From: Geobacter sp. SVR
GTDB lineage: Bacteria; Desulfobacterota; Desulfuromonadia; Geobacterales; Pseudopelobacteraceae
Assembly: GCF_016865365.1 (NCBI RefSeq)
Contig: NZ_AP024469.1
Coordinates: forward strand, 3,254,501-3,318,500
Direction of reading: 5' to 3'
DNA: 64,000 nt
Shown here: piece after piece, positions 46,965-56,989 of the stretch
Numbering within the stretch: position 1 is the first letter of the stretch
Layout of the letters: every line of letters starts with the position of its first letter
The notes under the pieces: model-generated
What the model was told of the DNA's origin: nothing
Seen by the model: only the letters and a program-made list of their open reading frames with translations
Databases searched by the model: none
Program-made: the position numbers and the translations under genes

Positions 46965-48749
46965 ATGCCTTTCCCTCCCCGTCTGCCCGGCATGACAGCC
47001 GGACTGCGTTTGATGATCTGGGCCCTGCTGGCGCTGGCCTGGCCCCTTTCTCCCTGCGCGGCCGCAGAACCGGTCACCGTCGTGGTGGAGGGCATCGAAG
47101 GGGATCCCCTCAAAAACGTGACCCAAGCGGTTACCCTGCCGCCGGGACTGGTGCACGACGGCAGCGTGGACCGGCTCTGGCTGGAACGCTTCGCCCGCCA
47201 GTCGGAGGAAAAGGTCCGGACCGCGCTGGAACCCTTCGGCTATTACAATGCCCGCATCGGCACAAGGCTTGAAACCGTCGCCCCGGGCGTCTATCGCTTG
47301 CTGGTCACAATCGAGCCCGGCGAACCGGTGCGGGTGACCGCAGTGCAGGTGACGGTTCAGGGCGCTGGCCGGCAGGAGGAACAGCTGCAGGAACAGGTGC
47401 GCGCCTTCCCGCTGCAGGAAGGGGACATACTCCTGCAGCCTGCCTACGATCATGCCAGGGACAACCTCAGGGCCCGCGCCCGGGAGCTGGGCTACCTGGA
47501 TGCCGAGTTCTCGCGGCACGAGATCCGCGTGGACCCCGAGGCAGCCAGCGCCAGGATCGAACTGGTCCTGGAAACCGGCGAGCAGTACCGTTTCGACGGG
47601 GTGACCATCAGCGGGGCCCCCGACTATCCCGAGCCCTTCCTGCGGCGCTACCTGTCCTTCAAGACCGGCGAAACCTTCTCCTACGCCAAGCTGGGTGAAA
47701 CGCAGCTCAACTTCACCAACTCCGAACGCTTCAAGGAAGTCGTCATCGTCCCGGACAAACAGCAGGCCGAAGAGCTCAAGGTCCCGGTACGGGTCCAGCT
47801 GAAGCCGGCCCCGCGCAGAAGTCTGCGTCCCGGCATCGGATACGGCACCGACACCGGCGCCCGTTTTTCCATCCGCTACCGCGACCTGAACCTGTTCCAC
47901 CTGGGGCATGAATTGAACATGCAGCTGTATATCGCCGAGCGCCTGCAGGGGCTGGCCAGCGGCTACATCATGCCGGACACCAGGGACATGAAGAGCGCCA
48001 CCAGCCTGCAGTTGAACCTTCAGCGGGAGGAGATCACCACCTATTTCAGCCGGCTGGGAGCCCTGGAGCTGGCCCGGCACCGCAGCTTTGGCACAGGGCA
48101 GCTGGGCACGGTCTACCTGCGGCTGCAGCACGAGGAATTCACCATTGCGGATCAGACATCCATTTCGCGGCTGGTGCTGCCCGGCCTGCGCTTCGTGGAG
48201 AACCGCTACGAAAACCTGATTCGCCCCACCCATGGCTACCGTTACGGGCTCGAAGTGCGGGGCACCAGCCATGTGTTCGGTTCGGACACCGGCTTTCTGC
48301 AGGTGATTGCCGAAGGGAGCCACCTGCAGCCGTTGCCGTGGCGGTTCTCGCTGTACACCAGGGTCAACACGGGCCTCACCATGCTGAGCGGCCTGAGCGA
48401 ACTGCCCCCCTCGGTCCGTTTTTTCGCCGGCGGCGACCAGAGCGTGCGCGGCTATGACTACAAATCCCTGGGCCCGCGCGATGCCAACGGCAATGTGGTG
48501 GGGGGCAAGAACCTGATGACCGGCAGCATCGAACTGGAGCGGGCGCTGTTCGCCAAGTGGGGGCTGTCGCTGTTTTACGATGCGGGCAACGCCTTCAACA
48601 CCTTCGACGAGTTCAAGGTTTTCCAGGGGATGGGGATCGGCCTGCACTATTACACTCCGGTGGGGGGGCTGAATCTGGCCGTGGCCCGCCAGATCGGGGT
48701 GGAGCATCCCGGTTACCACATCCATTTCACGGTGGGGTTCGAGCTGTGA
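46965..48749 (+). CDS. tamA: TamA, BamA-family outer-membrane assembly protein
   Basis: A 594-residue outer-membrane protein. A signal peptide lies within the first about 38 residues (the ATG at 46992 could also be the start). POTRA-type domains extend to about 270 (GDILLQPAYDHARDNLRARARELGYLDAEFSRHEIRV is a typical POTRA helix), and a 16-strand barrel follows, with the lid-lock motif VRGYDYKSLGPRD and final strand YHIHFTVGFEL. With TamB it forms the translocation and assembly module that moves proteins or phospholipids across the envelope. tamB starts in its stop codon. Confidence 0.9.
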   Translation: MPFPPRLPGMTAGLRLMIWALLALAWPLSPCAAAEPVTVVVEGIEGDPLKNVTQAVTLPPGLVHDGSVDRLWLERFARQSEEKVRTALEPFGYYNARIGTRLETVAPGVYRLLVTIEPGEPVRVTAVQVTVQGAGRQEEQLQEQVRAFPLQEGDILLQPAYDHARDNLRARARELGYLDAEFSRHEIRVDPEAASARIELVLETGEQYRFDGVTISGAPDYPEPFLRRYLSFKTGETFSYAKLGETQLNFTNSERFKEVVIVPDKQQAEELKVPVRVQLKPAPRRSLRPGIGYGTDTGARFSIRYRDLNLFHLGHELNMQLYIAERLQGLASGYIMPDTRDMKSATSLQLNLQREEITTYFSRLGALELARHRSFGTGQLGTVYLRLQHEEFTIADQTSISRLVLPGLRFVENRYENLIRPTHGYRYGLEVRGTSHVFGSDTGFLQVIAEGSHLQPLPWRFSLYTRVNTGLTMLSGLSELPPSVRFFAGGDQSVRGYDYKSLGPRDANGNVVGGKNLMTGSIELERALFAKWGLSLFYDAGNAFNTFDEFKVFQGMGIGLHYYTPVGGLNLAVARQIGVEHPGYHIHFTVGFEL

Positions 48750-51700
48750 AGCGTACCGTTGCCATACTGCTGGCAGTTCTCCTTGCGGCTCTGCTGGTGC
48801 TGGCGGCAGCCCTGGCCTGGGTCGCCGGCACCACCGCCGGAACGCGCTGGCTGTTGGATACGGCTTCCCGCCACGCCCCGCTGCAGATCGGGGAGGTCCG
48901 GGGACGCCTGGCTGACCGGCTGCGTCTCGACCGGGTCAAGGTCTCACAGGCGCAGCAGACCGTGGAGCTGGAAAGTCTGGAACTGAGCTGGAAGCCGCTG
49001 CTCCTGCTGACCGGCACGGTCGGAATCCGAGAGATCTCCCTGAAGGGGCTGCGCATCCACGCTCTCTCCCCCCCCTCGGCGCAGCCCCTCTCCCTGGCCT
49101 GGCCCCGGATGCCGGTCCGGGCCTCCCTGCTGGATGTCTCCATTGCACGCCTGAGCATCGATCACCTGAGCTACCGCCGCAGGGAGGACAAGCCGCAGGA
49201 GTTGGGGCCCCTGACCGCGGCCGTGGAATGGCACGACGGGCAGCTTTCGCTGCGGGATCTGGATCTGGCCACCCCGACCGGCAGGATTGCCGGCAGCCTG
49301 GACGCCGGATTCCGGCTTCCCTCCCTGGCGAGCAACCTGACCGTCACCATGCCGCAACCGCTGGCAGGCATGCAGCACTTCAGCCTGACCACCCGGCTGT
49401 TTCCCGCCAAAAGCCCCGAACAGCTGGCAGGTGCCGTCGCCCTGCACGGCTCCGGAAAAACAGCCGGCGCGGCGCCGCGTCTGGAGCTGTCAGGGGTGCT
49501 GGGGGTGACCCGCAGCGGTTTCAATCTGCGCAACCTGGTCCTGACCAGGCCGGGGCGGAGCGGCCGGATCACTGCCGACGGTTCCCTCGATCTGGCGGCG
49601 CGGGAACCGCGGCTGACGCTGCAGATGCGGGTCGCGGACCTGAACCTGGCGCCTGAGGTGAACCTGCCGACCGATCTGACCGGTCACCTGAACCTGAGCG
49701 GCAGCCTGGACAGCTACCGCGGCAATTTCGCCTTCAGCAACCGGGACAAGGGCTGGCGGGCCATCACCCTGGCAGCCGACTACCAGGGCAGCCGCACCGC
49801 CATAAAACTGACCCGCCTGAACGGAGCGCTGCTGGACGGCACTCTGCAGGGGGAACTGGAGGCCGGGTGGAGCGAAGGACTGGCGCTGAGCGGAGAGCTG
49901 CACGGCAGACGCCTTAACCCGGCCCGGATCACACCCCAGTGGCAGGGCTCGGCCAACTTCGATCTGTCCGGCACGCTGACCCGCTCCCGCACCGGAACAC
50001 TGCAGGGGAAGATCGGCGCTATCCTGCTGGAAAGCCGGCTGCACGGCCAGCCCCTGACCGGAGAGCTGCAGGCCGATCTTTCGGGCGACAACCTGCGGAT
50101 CGGCCGGCTGCTCCTGCACGGCAGGGGCTTTGACCTGGAAGGATCGGGGCAGCTGGATTCGCGGCTCAACCTCTCCGCACGGATCAGCGATCTCTCCCGC
50201 CTGCTGCCGGGCACGGCCGGGGAACTGCAGGCCACCGGGTGGCTGCGCCGTCGACAGGGGCAGTTGGCTGGCGCCCTCACGGCCCGCGGACGCGGGCTGG
50301 CCGGTGGCGGCGCCGGCGCCTCCTCGGCAGCCGTGGAGGCCAGCATCGCGGAAGGTGCCGGTCATCCGCTGCACCTGGCCCTGAACCTGGCCGGGGTAGC
50401 GTATGGTTCCCTACGGAGCGACGCGGTCGTCCTGGAGGGGGATGGCACCCTTGCACGCCACACGCTCCGGGCCACCCTGCGCGCCAATGGGGACGAGGCG
50501 CATCTGGGGCTTTCCGGCGGATACGCCGAGGGCGCCTGGCAGGGGGCGATCACGCACCTGTCGGGGGGGGACGGCATCGGGCCCTGGTCACTGGCCAAGC
50601 CGGCGCCGCTGACAATGACGAGCGATCAGGTCACGCTGGCGCCGCTGGTCCTTGCCGGTGCGGCGGGCGAACGGATCGAGGTGGCCGGCCGGCTGGCGCG
50701 TCAACCTCTGGGGGGCACGCTGCGGGCCGAGTGGGACCGGCTGAACCTGGCACGGGCCAATGCCTGGCTGCCTGACATGAAGCTTTCAGGCACCACCGGC
50801 GGCACCATCAGGGGCGAACTGGAGGCACCGGATCGCCTGACCCTGACCGGCAAGGCCACCATGCAGGGCACGGTCGCCGCCCAGGGGCGCACGCTGTCGG
50901 TGCGGCAAAGCGAGCTGAGCCTGGATAGCGGACGGCAGGGGGGACGAGCGACCATGGAGGTGCAATTGACGGACGGCACCCAGGTACGGGGCAGCTTCGT
51001 TTCGAACGCCCCCCTTCGGCCGGCGCTGCCGGAATCAGGCGATTTTTCCGCGGAATGGAATCTGCCGGACCTGTCGCTCCTCAGCGCCTGGGTGCCGGCT
51101 GAAAACCTGCAGGGGCAACTGGCCGGGCAGATCGACGGCCGCCTCCTGCCGGGCCGGCAGGTTGAGATGAAGGGGCGCGCCTCCCTGACGCAGGCCAGAC
51201 TCGGCCTGAAAAGGCCGGAGGGGGAGCTGGACCTGACCCCGCTCACGGCGGCGCTCTCCTTTGACTGGCGCCGGGAAAAACTGACACTGAACGGCCAGGC
51301 CACCACCCGGGGAACGGTCATTGCCAAGGGGCGGAAACTGACGGTGCAGCAGGCTGAGCTGAGCCTGGATGGCGGGCGGCAGGGCATGCAGGCAGCGGTG
51401 GAAGTGCAGCTGACGGACGGTTCCCGCGTGCGGACCCGCTTTGCTTCGACCTCCCCTCTCCGGCCGACCGTTCCCGAAACAGGCCGTTTTTCAGCCGAGT
51501 GGCACCTGCCGGACCTGTCGCTCCTCAGTCCCTGGCTGCCGGCTGAAAACCTGCAGGGGCAACTTGACGGGCAGATCGACGGCCGCCTCCTGCCGAACCG
51601 GCAGTTCGAGCTGAAGGGGCGCACTGGTTTGTCGCAGGCCAGACTCACGCTGAAAAAGCCGGAAGGGGAGCTGAACTTCAATCTGCGCAAGGCTGCGCTC

Positions 51701-53176
51701 ACCCTTGACTGGCACGGGCAGGAGCTGAAGGGGGACCTGGATCTGGCCCTGGCCGAACAGGGCCAGGCCCGCGCCCGGCTCCAACTGCCGCTGCCGGCGC
51801 GCATTCCTGTGGCCTTCGATCCCAAAGGGGAACTCAAGGGGTCCATTACCGGCAAAGTGCAGGAAAAAGGGGTTCTGACAGCACTCTTTCCCGGCATGCT
51901 GCAGGAGAGCCACGGCGAGCTGACCACGGACCTGCGGGTGGGGGGCACGTGGGAGCAGCCGCGCTTCGAAGGGCTGCTGCAGCTGGCCGGTGCCGGAGCC
52001 TACCTGCCGACCGCCGGCATCCGCCTCAGGGATCTCCAGCTCACCGCGCATCTCGAAAAAGACCTGATCAGGATCGACACCTTCCGGGCCGCCTCCGGGC
52101 CCGGCCATATCGAAGGAAGCGGCCTGCTGCGCCTGAAGGGATGGCAGCCGGTGAGCTACAGCGGCCGCATCGACGGTGAGAACTTCCAGACGGTCCACTT
52201 CCCGGAGATCGAGATCCAGAGCACGCCCAAGCTCACCTTCGAAGGGACGCCGGAAAAGCTGTCCGTGCAGGGGGAGGTGCGTCTGCCGGTACTGCGCATC
52301 ACCGCGCCGCCGTTGCAGGCCCCCATTGGGCCCAGCAAGGACGTGATCGTGGTGGGGCGCCGGCCCGCGCCGGAAAAGGGGCTCCCGCTGGCCGTGGACG
52401 CCCGCATCCGCCTGGTGCTGGGGGACCGGGTGCTGGTCAAGATGTCGGGGATCGATGCGCAGTTGGGAGGGGCCATGGACCTGACCATGCGGGGCATGGA
52501 CAAGATCACCAGCAGCGGGGAGATCCGGGTGGTCAAGGGGCGCTACCAGACCTACGGGGTCACGCTGGACATCGTCCGCGGCCGTCTGTATTACGGAGGG
52601 GGCCCCATCAACCAGCCGACCCTGGACATCCTGGCCCTGCGCACGTCGGGTGACGTGAAGGCCGGCGTAACCATCGGCGGCACGCTCCAGGCGCCGGTAA
52701 CCAAGCTCTATTCGGAGCCCCCCATGCCGGACGTGGATATCCTGGCCTATGTGGTGCTGGGGCATCCGCTGGGGAGCAGCGGTGAGCAGGCAGGCCTGCT
52801 GGCCCAGGCGGCCGGGGCGCTGCTCTCGGCCGGCCAGTCCGCCTCGCTGCAGGATCAGATCAAGAGCCGGCTGGGGCTGAGCACCCTGGAGATCCAGTCC
52901 GCACCCGGAGCGACAACCGGCCACATGGGCTACAAACCGATGACATCCACGCCCCCCGGCACCGCGCCGACTGTCCAGCCGGGAGGCCTGTCCCAGACCA
53001 TGGTGACCATCGGCAAGTACCTGACCCCGCAGATCTACGTCAGCTACGGCCGTTCGCTCTTCACCAACAACAACCTGTTCCTGCTGCGCTACGACATCAC
53101 CCGGCGCTGGCAGATCGAAACCCAGACCGGCGAGGCCAGCGGTCTCGACGTGTATTACAAGATCGAGTTCAATTGA
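48746..53176 (+). CDS. tamB: TamB, AsmA-like envelope-spanning protein with internal duplication
   Basis: A 1476-residue protein starting at GTG that overlaps the tamA stop (GTGA). A single N-terminal anchor (KRTVAILLAVLLAALLVLAAALAWVAG) is followed by a very long beta-taco region and the conserved C-terminal DUF490/TamB domain (from about 1170: VVKGRYQTYGVTLDIVRGRLYYGGGPINQPTLDILALR, ...DVDILAYVVLGHPLGSS..., VSYGRSLFTNNN). Members form a hydrophobic groove that shuttles phospholipids between membranes. Residues about 698-992 consist of two tandem copies of a 147-residue unit, lengthening the groove. Confidence 0.92.
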   Translation: MKRTVAILLAVLLAALLVLAAALAWVAGTTAGTRWLLDTASRHAPLQIGEVRGRLADRLRLDRVKVSQAQQTVELESLELSWKPLLLLTGTVGIREISLKGLRIHALSPPSAQPLSLAWPRMPVRASLLDVSIARLSIDHLSYRRREDKPQELGPLTAAVEWHDGQLSLRDLDLATPTGRIAGSLDAGFRLPSLASNLTVTMPQPLAGMQHFSLTTRLFPAKSPEQLAGAVALHGSGKTAGAAPRLELSGVLGVTRSGFNLRNLVLTRPGRSGRITADGSLDLAAREPRLTLQMRVADLNLAPEVNLPTDLTGHLNLSGSLDSYRGNFAFSNRDKGWRAITLAADYQGSRTAIKLTRLNGALLDGTLQGELEAGWSEGLALSGELHGRRLNPARITPQWQGSANFDLSGTLTRSRTGTLQGKIGAILLESRLHGQPLTGELQADLSGDNLRIGRLLLHGRGFDLEGSGQLDSRLNLSARISDLSRLLPGTAGELQATGWLRRRQGQLAGALTARGRGLAGGGAGASSAAVEASIAEGAGHPLHLALNLAGVAYGSLRSDAVVLEGDGTLARHTLRATLRANGDEAHLGLSGGYAEGAWQGAITHLSGGDGIGPWSLAKPAPLTMTSDQVTLAPLVLAGAAGERIEVAGRLARQPLGGTLRAEWDRLNLARANAWLPDMKLSGTTGGTIRGELEAPDRLTLTGKATMQGTVAAQGRTLSVRQSELSLDSGRQGGRATMEVQLTDGTQVRGSFVSNAPLRPALPESGDFSAEWNLPDLSLLSAWVPAENLQGQLAGQIDGRLLPGRQVEMKGRASLTQARLGLKRPEGELDLTPLTAALSFDWRREKLTLNGQATTRGTVIAKGRKLTVQQAELSLDGGRQGMQAAVEVQLTDGSRVRTRFASTSPLRPTVPETGRFSAEWHLPDLSLLSPWLPAENLQGQLDGQIDGRLLPNRQFELKGRTGLSQARLTLKKPEGELNFNLRKAALTLDWHGQELKGDLDLALAEQGQARARLQLPLPARIPVAFDPKGELKGSITGKVQEKGVLTALFPGMLQESHGELTTDLRVGGTWEQPRFEGLLQLAGAGAYLPTAGIRLRDLQLTAHLEKDLIRIDTFRAASGPGHIEGSGLLRLKGWQPVSYSGRIDGENFQTVHFPEIEIQSTPKLTFEGTPEKLSVQGEVRLPVLRITAPPLQAPIGPSKDVIVVGRRPAPEKGLPLAVDARIRLVLGDRVLVKMSGIDAQLGGAMDLTMRGMDKITSSGEIRVVKGRYQTYGVTLDIVRGRLYYGGGPINQPTLDILALRTSGDVKAGVTIGGTLQAPVTKLYSEPPMPDVDILAYVVLGHPLGSSGEQAGLLAQAAGALLSAGQSASLQDQIKSRLGLSTLEIQSAPGATTGHMGYKPMTSTPPGTAPTVQPGGLSQTMVTIGKYLTPQIYVSYGRSLFTNNNLFLLRYDITRRWQIETQTGEASGLDVYYKIEFN
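50839..51720 (+). repeat. Tandem 441-bp in-frame duplication inside tamB
   Basis: The unit at about 50839-51279 is repeated at 51280-51720 with a shift of 441 bp. Long blocks are nearly identical, for example GCTGAAAACCTGCAGGGGCA and CAGATCGACGGCCGCCTCCT in both. The encoded phrases LPDLSLLS, AENLQGQL and GQIDGRLLP recur. Confidence 0.85.
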
Positions 53177-53498
53177 ACGGCGGAACAACCGCCCAAGCCC
53201 TGCCAGCCCATCCTCGCATGCCCCGCCCCGGCCGCCCGCCCGGGAAAAGAGCACTCACATACCGGCCGATCTTCCGCGATCCATCCTTCCCCGGTGATCA
53301 GGCGTCTGGATAGCGGGAAACCGGCACCCGTCCAAAGAAGGGGGGCGCCCCGTTCCGGCCGGGATGGCTCCGGCAGCGGCTTCGCAATTCGGGCTTGATC
53401 TTGTGAGCATGGTCTGGAGTACAATTCGTACCTCGTGCCGGGCCTGGGGGCCGCCGCGCTTTTCCGCCGACAGGGAACTGAAAGGGACTGACTGACAC
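53177..53498 (+). other. Intergenic region upstream of the PAS-GAF kinase
   Basis: No gene is visible in these 322 bases. A possible -10 box TACAAT is at 53420-53425 with TTGATC 19 bases upstream, a weak pair. There is no clear terminator after tamB. Confidence 0.35.
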
Positions 53499-55514
53499 AT
53501 GGTACAGGACATATCTTCAAACCATTGCCACCTGGAGCGGCACAACGAGTTCGAACGATTCTTCGGCCTGATCGGCGATCCGGCATGCATTGCCTCGACC
53601 GAAGGGTATTTCCTCAAGGTAAACCCCGCCTGGGAAACCACCCTGGGTTACAGCATGGACGAACTCAGCGGGGTACGGTTCGAGACGTTCATTCACCCTG
53701 ATGACCGGGAAACCTCAAGGAAGGGGCTCACGCTGCAGCGCGCCGGCACCGCCACGACCAACTTCATCAACCGGTTCCGCCACAAAAACGGCTCCTACCG
53801 CTGGTTCGAATGGAATACGACTCCGGCTGCGGATGAAAAACTGCTGTTCGCCACTGCCCGGGACATTACCGAACGGAGACTGGTCGAATTCGAGCGCGAA
53901 ATCACCATCGCCTTTCTCAGCCTTGTCAACACCAGCAAAAACCTGACGGAACTCCTCACCGGCGCGGCAGCCTTTTTCCGGAAGCAATCCGGCTGCAGGG
54001 CCATCGGGGTCCGGACCGTGGAAGGGGACCGGTTCCCCTTTACCACGCTGATCGGCCCCGACGAAAGTTTCCGGATATGCCGCCTCGAGGACGGCGCCGT
54101 GAAAACGTGCCTGTGCGGCACCATCGCCAGTGGCAGCCATGACGGCACAAGGCCGCGCTTTGTCGGGGCAGGATCATTCTGGACCAACAGCGTGCCCGAA
54201 CCGGGGAGTACCGCCTGCTGCCCGGCCGATGAAACCGACGGGCCGATTCCGGAATGCTGCCAACGGGAGGGGCACCGGTCCATGGCGATTATCCCCCTGC
54301 GGAACAGGGGGGCCTGCATTGGGTTGCTCCACATAAGCGACCGCGCAGCCGGAAGATTCTCCGTGGAGCTGATCGGCGCCTGGGAACGCATTGCCGGGCA
54401 TCTGGCCATCGCCATGGCAAAGCTGTCGGCAAAAGAACAGCTGCACACAAGCCGGGAGCTGATGCAGGCGCTCTATGACTCGACTCCGGACATCATATTC
54501 GTCATCGACGCCGATAACCGTTTCATTACGGTGAACAGAGCCATGGCAGCCTTTGCCGGCCGGGAGGCGGGCGATTTCCCGGGCAAACCGCTCGATTTCT
54601 GTTTTCCGGCGCATCCACCCCTGTTTCTGGAAGAGAACAGGCAGATCATGGCTTCCGGGAAGATGACCACCGTTACCCAGCAGGTGGCAAGCCATACCGG
54701 CGACGTGCTGACGTTCCGCACGACCAAGGGCCCGCTCTACGATTCCAGCGGCGGCATAACCGGACTCTTTGGCGTGGCACGGAACATCACGGGAGCGATC
54801 CGGGCCAGGGAGACGTTCTCGAAGTATGAGGAGCAACTGTCCTCCCTTGCCGTCCAACTCTGCCGCGTCGAGGAGAAAGAGCGGAGACGGATAGCCTCCC
54901 AGCTCCATGACCACATAGGGCAGAACCTGGCCTTTGCCCGGATGCAGCTCGGACGGGTGGACACGGAGCAACCGCTGCCGGATTGCAGAAAAATGCTGCG
55001 GTCGGTCGCGGCATTGCTTGACGAGGCGATCCGGCAGGTCCGCACCCTGACATTCGAACTGATTCCGCCGTTGCTGCACGAAGTCGGTCTCGGGGCCGCC
55101 CTCGAGTGGCTGGGTGAGCATTTCAGGGAAAGACACCAGGCGCAAATCAGCGTCTCCCGGAACGACGATCTGCAGGACCTGTGCGAGGAGGCCAGGGGAA
55201 CCCTGTTCCAGGCGGCACGGGAACTGCTGACGAACGTGATCAAGCACGCGGATGCGAAAGAGGCGTCCGTTACGATAGTCAGGGGCACAGAGGGCCTGGT
55301 TCTCAGCGTAGCCGACCGCGGAGCCGGTTTCGACGCCGATGCGGAAAAAAAGAGGCCGGGCGGGAACGGGTTCGGGCTGTTCAACATTCAGCAGCGGATA
55401 ATGCACCTGGGCGGAACGGTCGCCATACGGTCCGCGCCGGGAGCAGGGACCACGGTAACGATCACCGTGCCGCTCCCGGACCCGGAAACGGAAGAAGGGC
55501 GGACGGACCGATGA
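53499..55514 (+). CDS. PAS-GAF-PAS histidine kinase of the NarX/LiaS type
   Basis: A 671-residue soluble kinase. PAS1 at about 15-125 is followed by a GAF-like domain at 135-310 unusually rich in cysteine (C204-x-C206, C240-C241, C253-C254), PAS2 at 320-435 and a HisKA_3 core with His470 in ERRRIASQLHDHIGQN. The ATPase domain shows ELLTNVIKHADAKE, ADRGAGFD and GNGFGLFNIQQRI. The CLCG plus CCxxEGHRSMAIIPLR arrangement could hold a metal centre or redox switch. The partner regulator starts in its stop codon. Confidence 0.92.
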   Translation: MVQDISSNHCHLERHNEFERFFGLIGDPACIASTEGYFLKVNPAWETTLGYSMDELSGVRFETFIHPDDRETSRKGLTLQRAGTATTNFINRFRHKNGSYRWFEWNTTPAADEKLLFATARDITERRLVEFEREITIAFLSLVNTSKNLTELLTGAAAFFRKQSGCRAIGVRTVEGDRFPFTTLIGPDESFRICRLEDGAVKTCLCGTIASGSHDGTRPRFVGAGSFWTNSVPEPGSTACCPADETDGPIPECCQREGHRSMAIIPLRNRGACIGLLHISDRAAGRFSVELIGAWERIAGHLAIAMAKLSAKEQLHTSRELMQALYDSTPDIIFVIDADNRFITVNRAMAAFAGREAGDFPGKPLDFCFPAHPPLFLEENRQIMASGKMTTVTQQVASHTGDVLTFRTTKGPLYDSSGGITGLFGVARNITGAIRARETFSKYEEQLSSLAVQLCRVEEKERRRIASQLHDHIGQNLAFARMQLGRVDTEQPLPDCRKMLRSVAALLDEAIRQVRTLTFELIPPLLHEVGLGAALEWLGEHFRERHQAQISVSRNDDLQDLCEEARGTLFQAARELLTNVIKHADAKEASVTIVRGTEGLVLSVADRGAGFDADAEKKRPGGNGFGLFNIQQRIMHLGGTVAIRSAPGAGTTVTITVPLPDPETEEGRTDR

Positions 55515-56149
55515 GGGTGATCATAGCCGACGACCACCGGATAGTGCGCGACGGGATCAGGCAGATCCTCGAAGCGGAGGCGGACATCACCGTGGTGGCG
55601 GATGCCGACAATGGCGCGGCCGCCGTGGAGCTGGCCGGTTCGCTGGCCCCGGATGTCATCGTGATGGACATGACCATGCCGGGCATGAACGGTATCCATG
55701 CCACGCGAAAGATCCTCGAAGGCCCCTTGAAAACGCGGGTACTGATCCTTTCGATGCATTCGGACCGCCGGTTCGTCATCCAGGCGCTGCAGGCGGGCGC
55801 CAACGGCTACATCCTCAAGGATTGCCCGGCCGATGAGCTGGTACGGGCGGTCCGGACGGTCGCGGACGCGGAATTGTACTTCTGCAGGGAGATCATCCGC
55901 ATCATTGTCAGTGATTATATGAAGAGGATCGCAGTGGAGTTCCGCACTTACGATCTGTCGCCCAGGGAGCTGGAAACCCTGCGCCTGATCGCAAACGGCA
56001 GAAACACGAAGGAAATAGCTTTTGAAATGGGTCTCAATCCCAAAACCGTGGAGTCTCACCGCCGCAACATCATGAACAAGCTGAAGCTGCACACCGTCGC
56101 CGAACTCACCAGATTCGCGGTCCGGGAAGGTTTCACTTCCCTGAACTGA
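55511..56149 (+). CDS. NarL/FixJ-type response regulator
   Basis: A 212-residue regulator. The receiver has acidic D7-D8, phosphosite D53 (VMDMTMPGMNG), Ser in ILSMHS and Lys in YILKDCPAD. The LuxR-type helix-turn-helix follows (LSPRELETLRLIANGRNTKEIAFEMGLNPKTVESHRRNIMNKL). Its ATG overlaps the stop of the cysteine-rich kinase gene, so it is the cognate output. Targets are unknown; the cluster of signalling genes downstream is a candidate. Confidence 0.94.
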   Translation: MRVIIADDHRIVRDGIRQILEAEADITVVADADNGAAAVELAGSLAPDVIVMDMTMPGMNGIHATRKILEGPLKTRVLILSMHSDRRFVIQALQAGANGYILKDCPADELVRAVRTVADAELYFCREIIRIIVSDYMKRIAVEFRTYDLSPRELETLRLIANGRNTKEIAFEMGLNPKTVESHRRNIMNKLKLHTVAELTRFAVREGFTSLN

Positions 56150-56308
56150 TCACACCCCGCATTTTCCCGCATTGGCATTTCCCTTATTCCCGTCTCAGGA
56201 TCTTACCAATAAAAATTATCTTCCGTGTCTGTTATCTATAGCGAACGGCCGGTGTCTCATTAAGGCACGATTGCGCGGTCGGAAGCCGCCATCAGATCGG
56301 AAGACAGA

Positions 56309-56989
56309 ATGAATTGCCGCATAATACTCGCGGACCGGCATGTCATGGTCAGGGCCGGCCTGCGAAAAATCCTGGAGGCATCGGGGATATCCGTCATTGC
56401 GGAAGCCTACAGGGGCGAAGAGGTGGTCGACCTTGCACGCAGGCTCAAGCCCGACCTGGTCGTGACCGAGGTGGACCTGGTCGGAAAGAGCGGAATAGAG
56501 GCGACCCGGGACATCCTGTCGCACAAGGCTGGGATCAAGGTTCTGGTGCTCTCGGCTCATGCGGGTGCCCGGCACAGGGCCGAGGCGATCGGAGCGGGCG
56601 CCGTGGGATACCTGTCCAAGGAATGTTCGTCGGAGGCGCTTGTGGCGGCCATAGCGAAAGCCCGCGAAGTGGGACGGGAGACAGCAAGCGACGACGCCGA
56701 CGGATGCGATCGGGGCAAACGGAAAATACCGGGCCTCACGGCGCGCGAGGTTCAGATACTCCGGCTTCTGGCAGAGGGAAAAACGACGGGGGAGATCGCC
56801 TCGACCTCGCGCATCTCGGCCAAAACCGTGATAGCCCACCGGGCCAATATCATGAAAAAGCTTTCCATCACGGAAATAGCCACCTTGACGAAATACGCCA
56901 TCAGGGAAGGTTTCATCCCGCTCATGTGGTCGGCGACCGTCTCTTTGTATGACGCACTGTCAGTCTCGACCCCCAATCCCTTCACATAA
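56309..56989 (+). CDS. NarL-type regulator with Glu in place of the phosphoacceptor Asp
   Basis: A 226-residue protein with the receiver plus LuxR-type DNA-binding domain (LTAREVQILRLLAEGKTTGEIASTSRISAKTVIAHRANIMKKL). In the receiver the beta3 end reads DLVVTEVDLVGKSG, so the phosphosite position is E54, and the acidic pair is reduced to ADR (one Asp). Switch Ser (VLVLSAH) and Lys (YLSKECS) remain. It may be a constitutively active or phosphorylation-independent regulator. It lies 160 bases after the kinase-regulator pair and has a longer C-terminus than its neighbour. It has a weak ribosome site. Confidence 0.88.
   Translation: MNCRIILADRHVMVRAGLRKILEASGISVIAEAYRGEEVVDLARRLKPDLVVTEVDLVGKSGIEATRDILSHKAGIKVLVLSAHAGARHRAEAIGAGAVGYLSKECSSEALVAAIAKAREVGRETASDDADGCDRGKRKIPGLTAREVQILRLLAEGKTTGEIASTSRISAKTVIAHRANIMKKLSITEIATLTKYAIREGFIPLMWSATVSLYDALSVSTPNPFT

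Noticed and set aside
45386-47113. 575-residue minus-strand frame opposite the AI-2E permease gene
   Set aside because: Low-complexity Gly/Asp/Gln-rich translation without any motif; the plus-strand permease is unmistakable.
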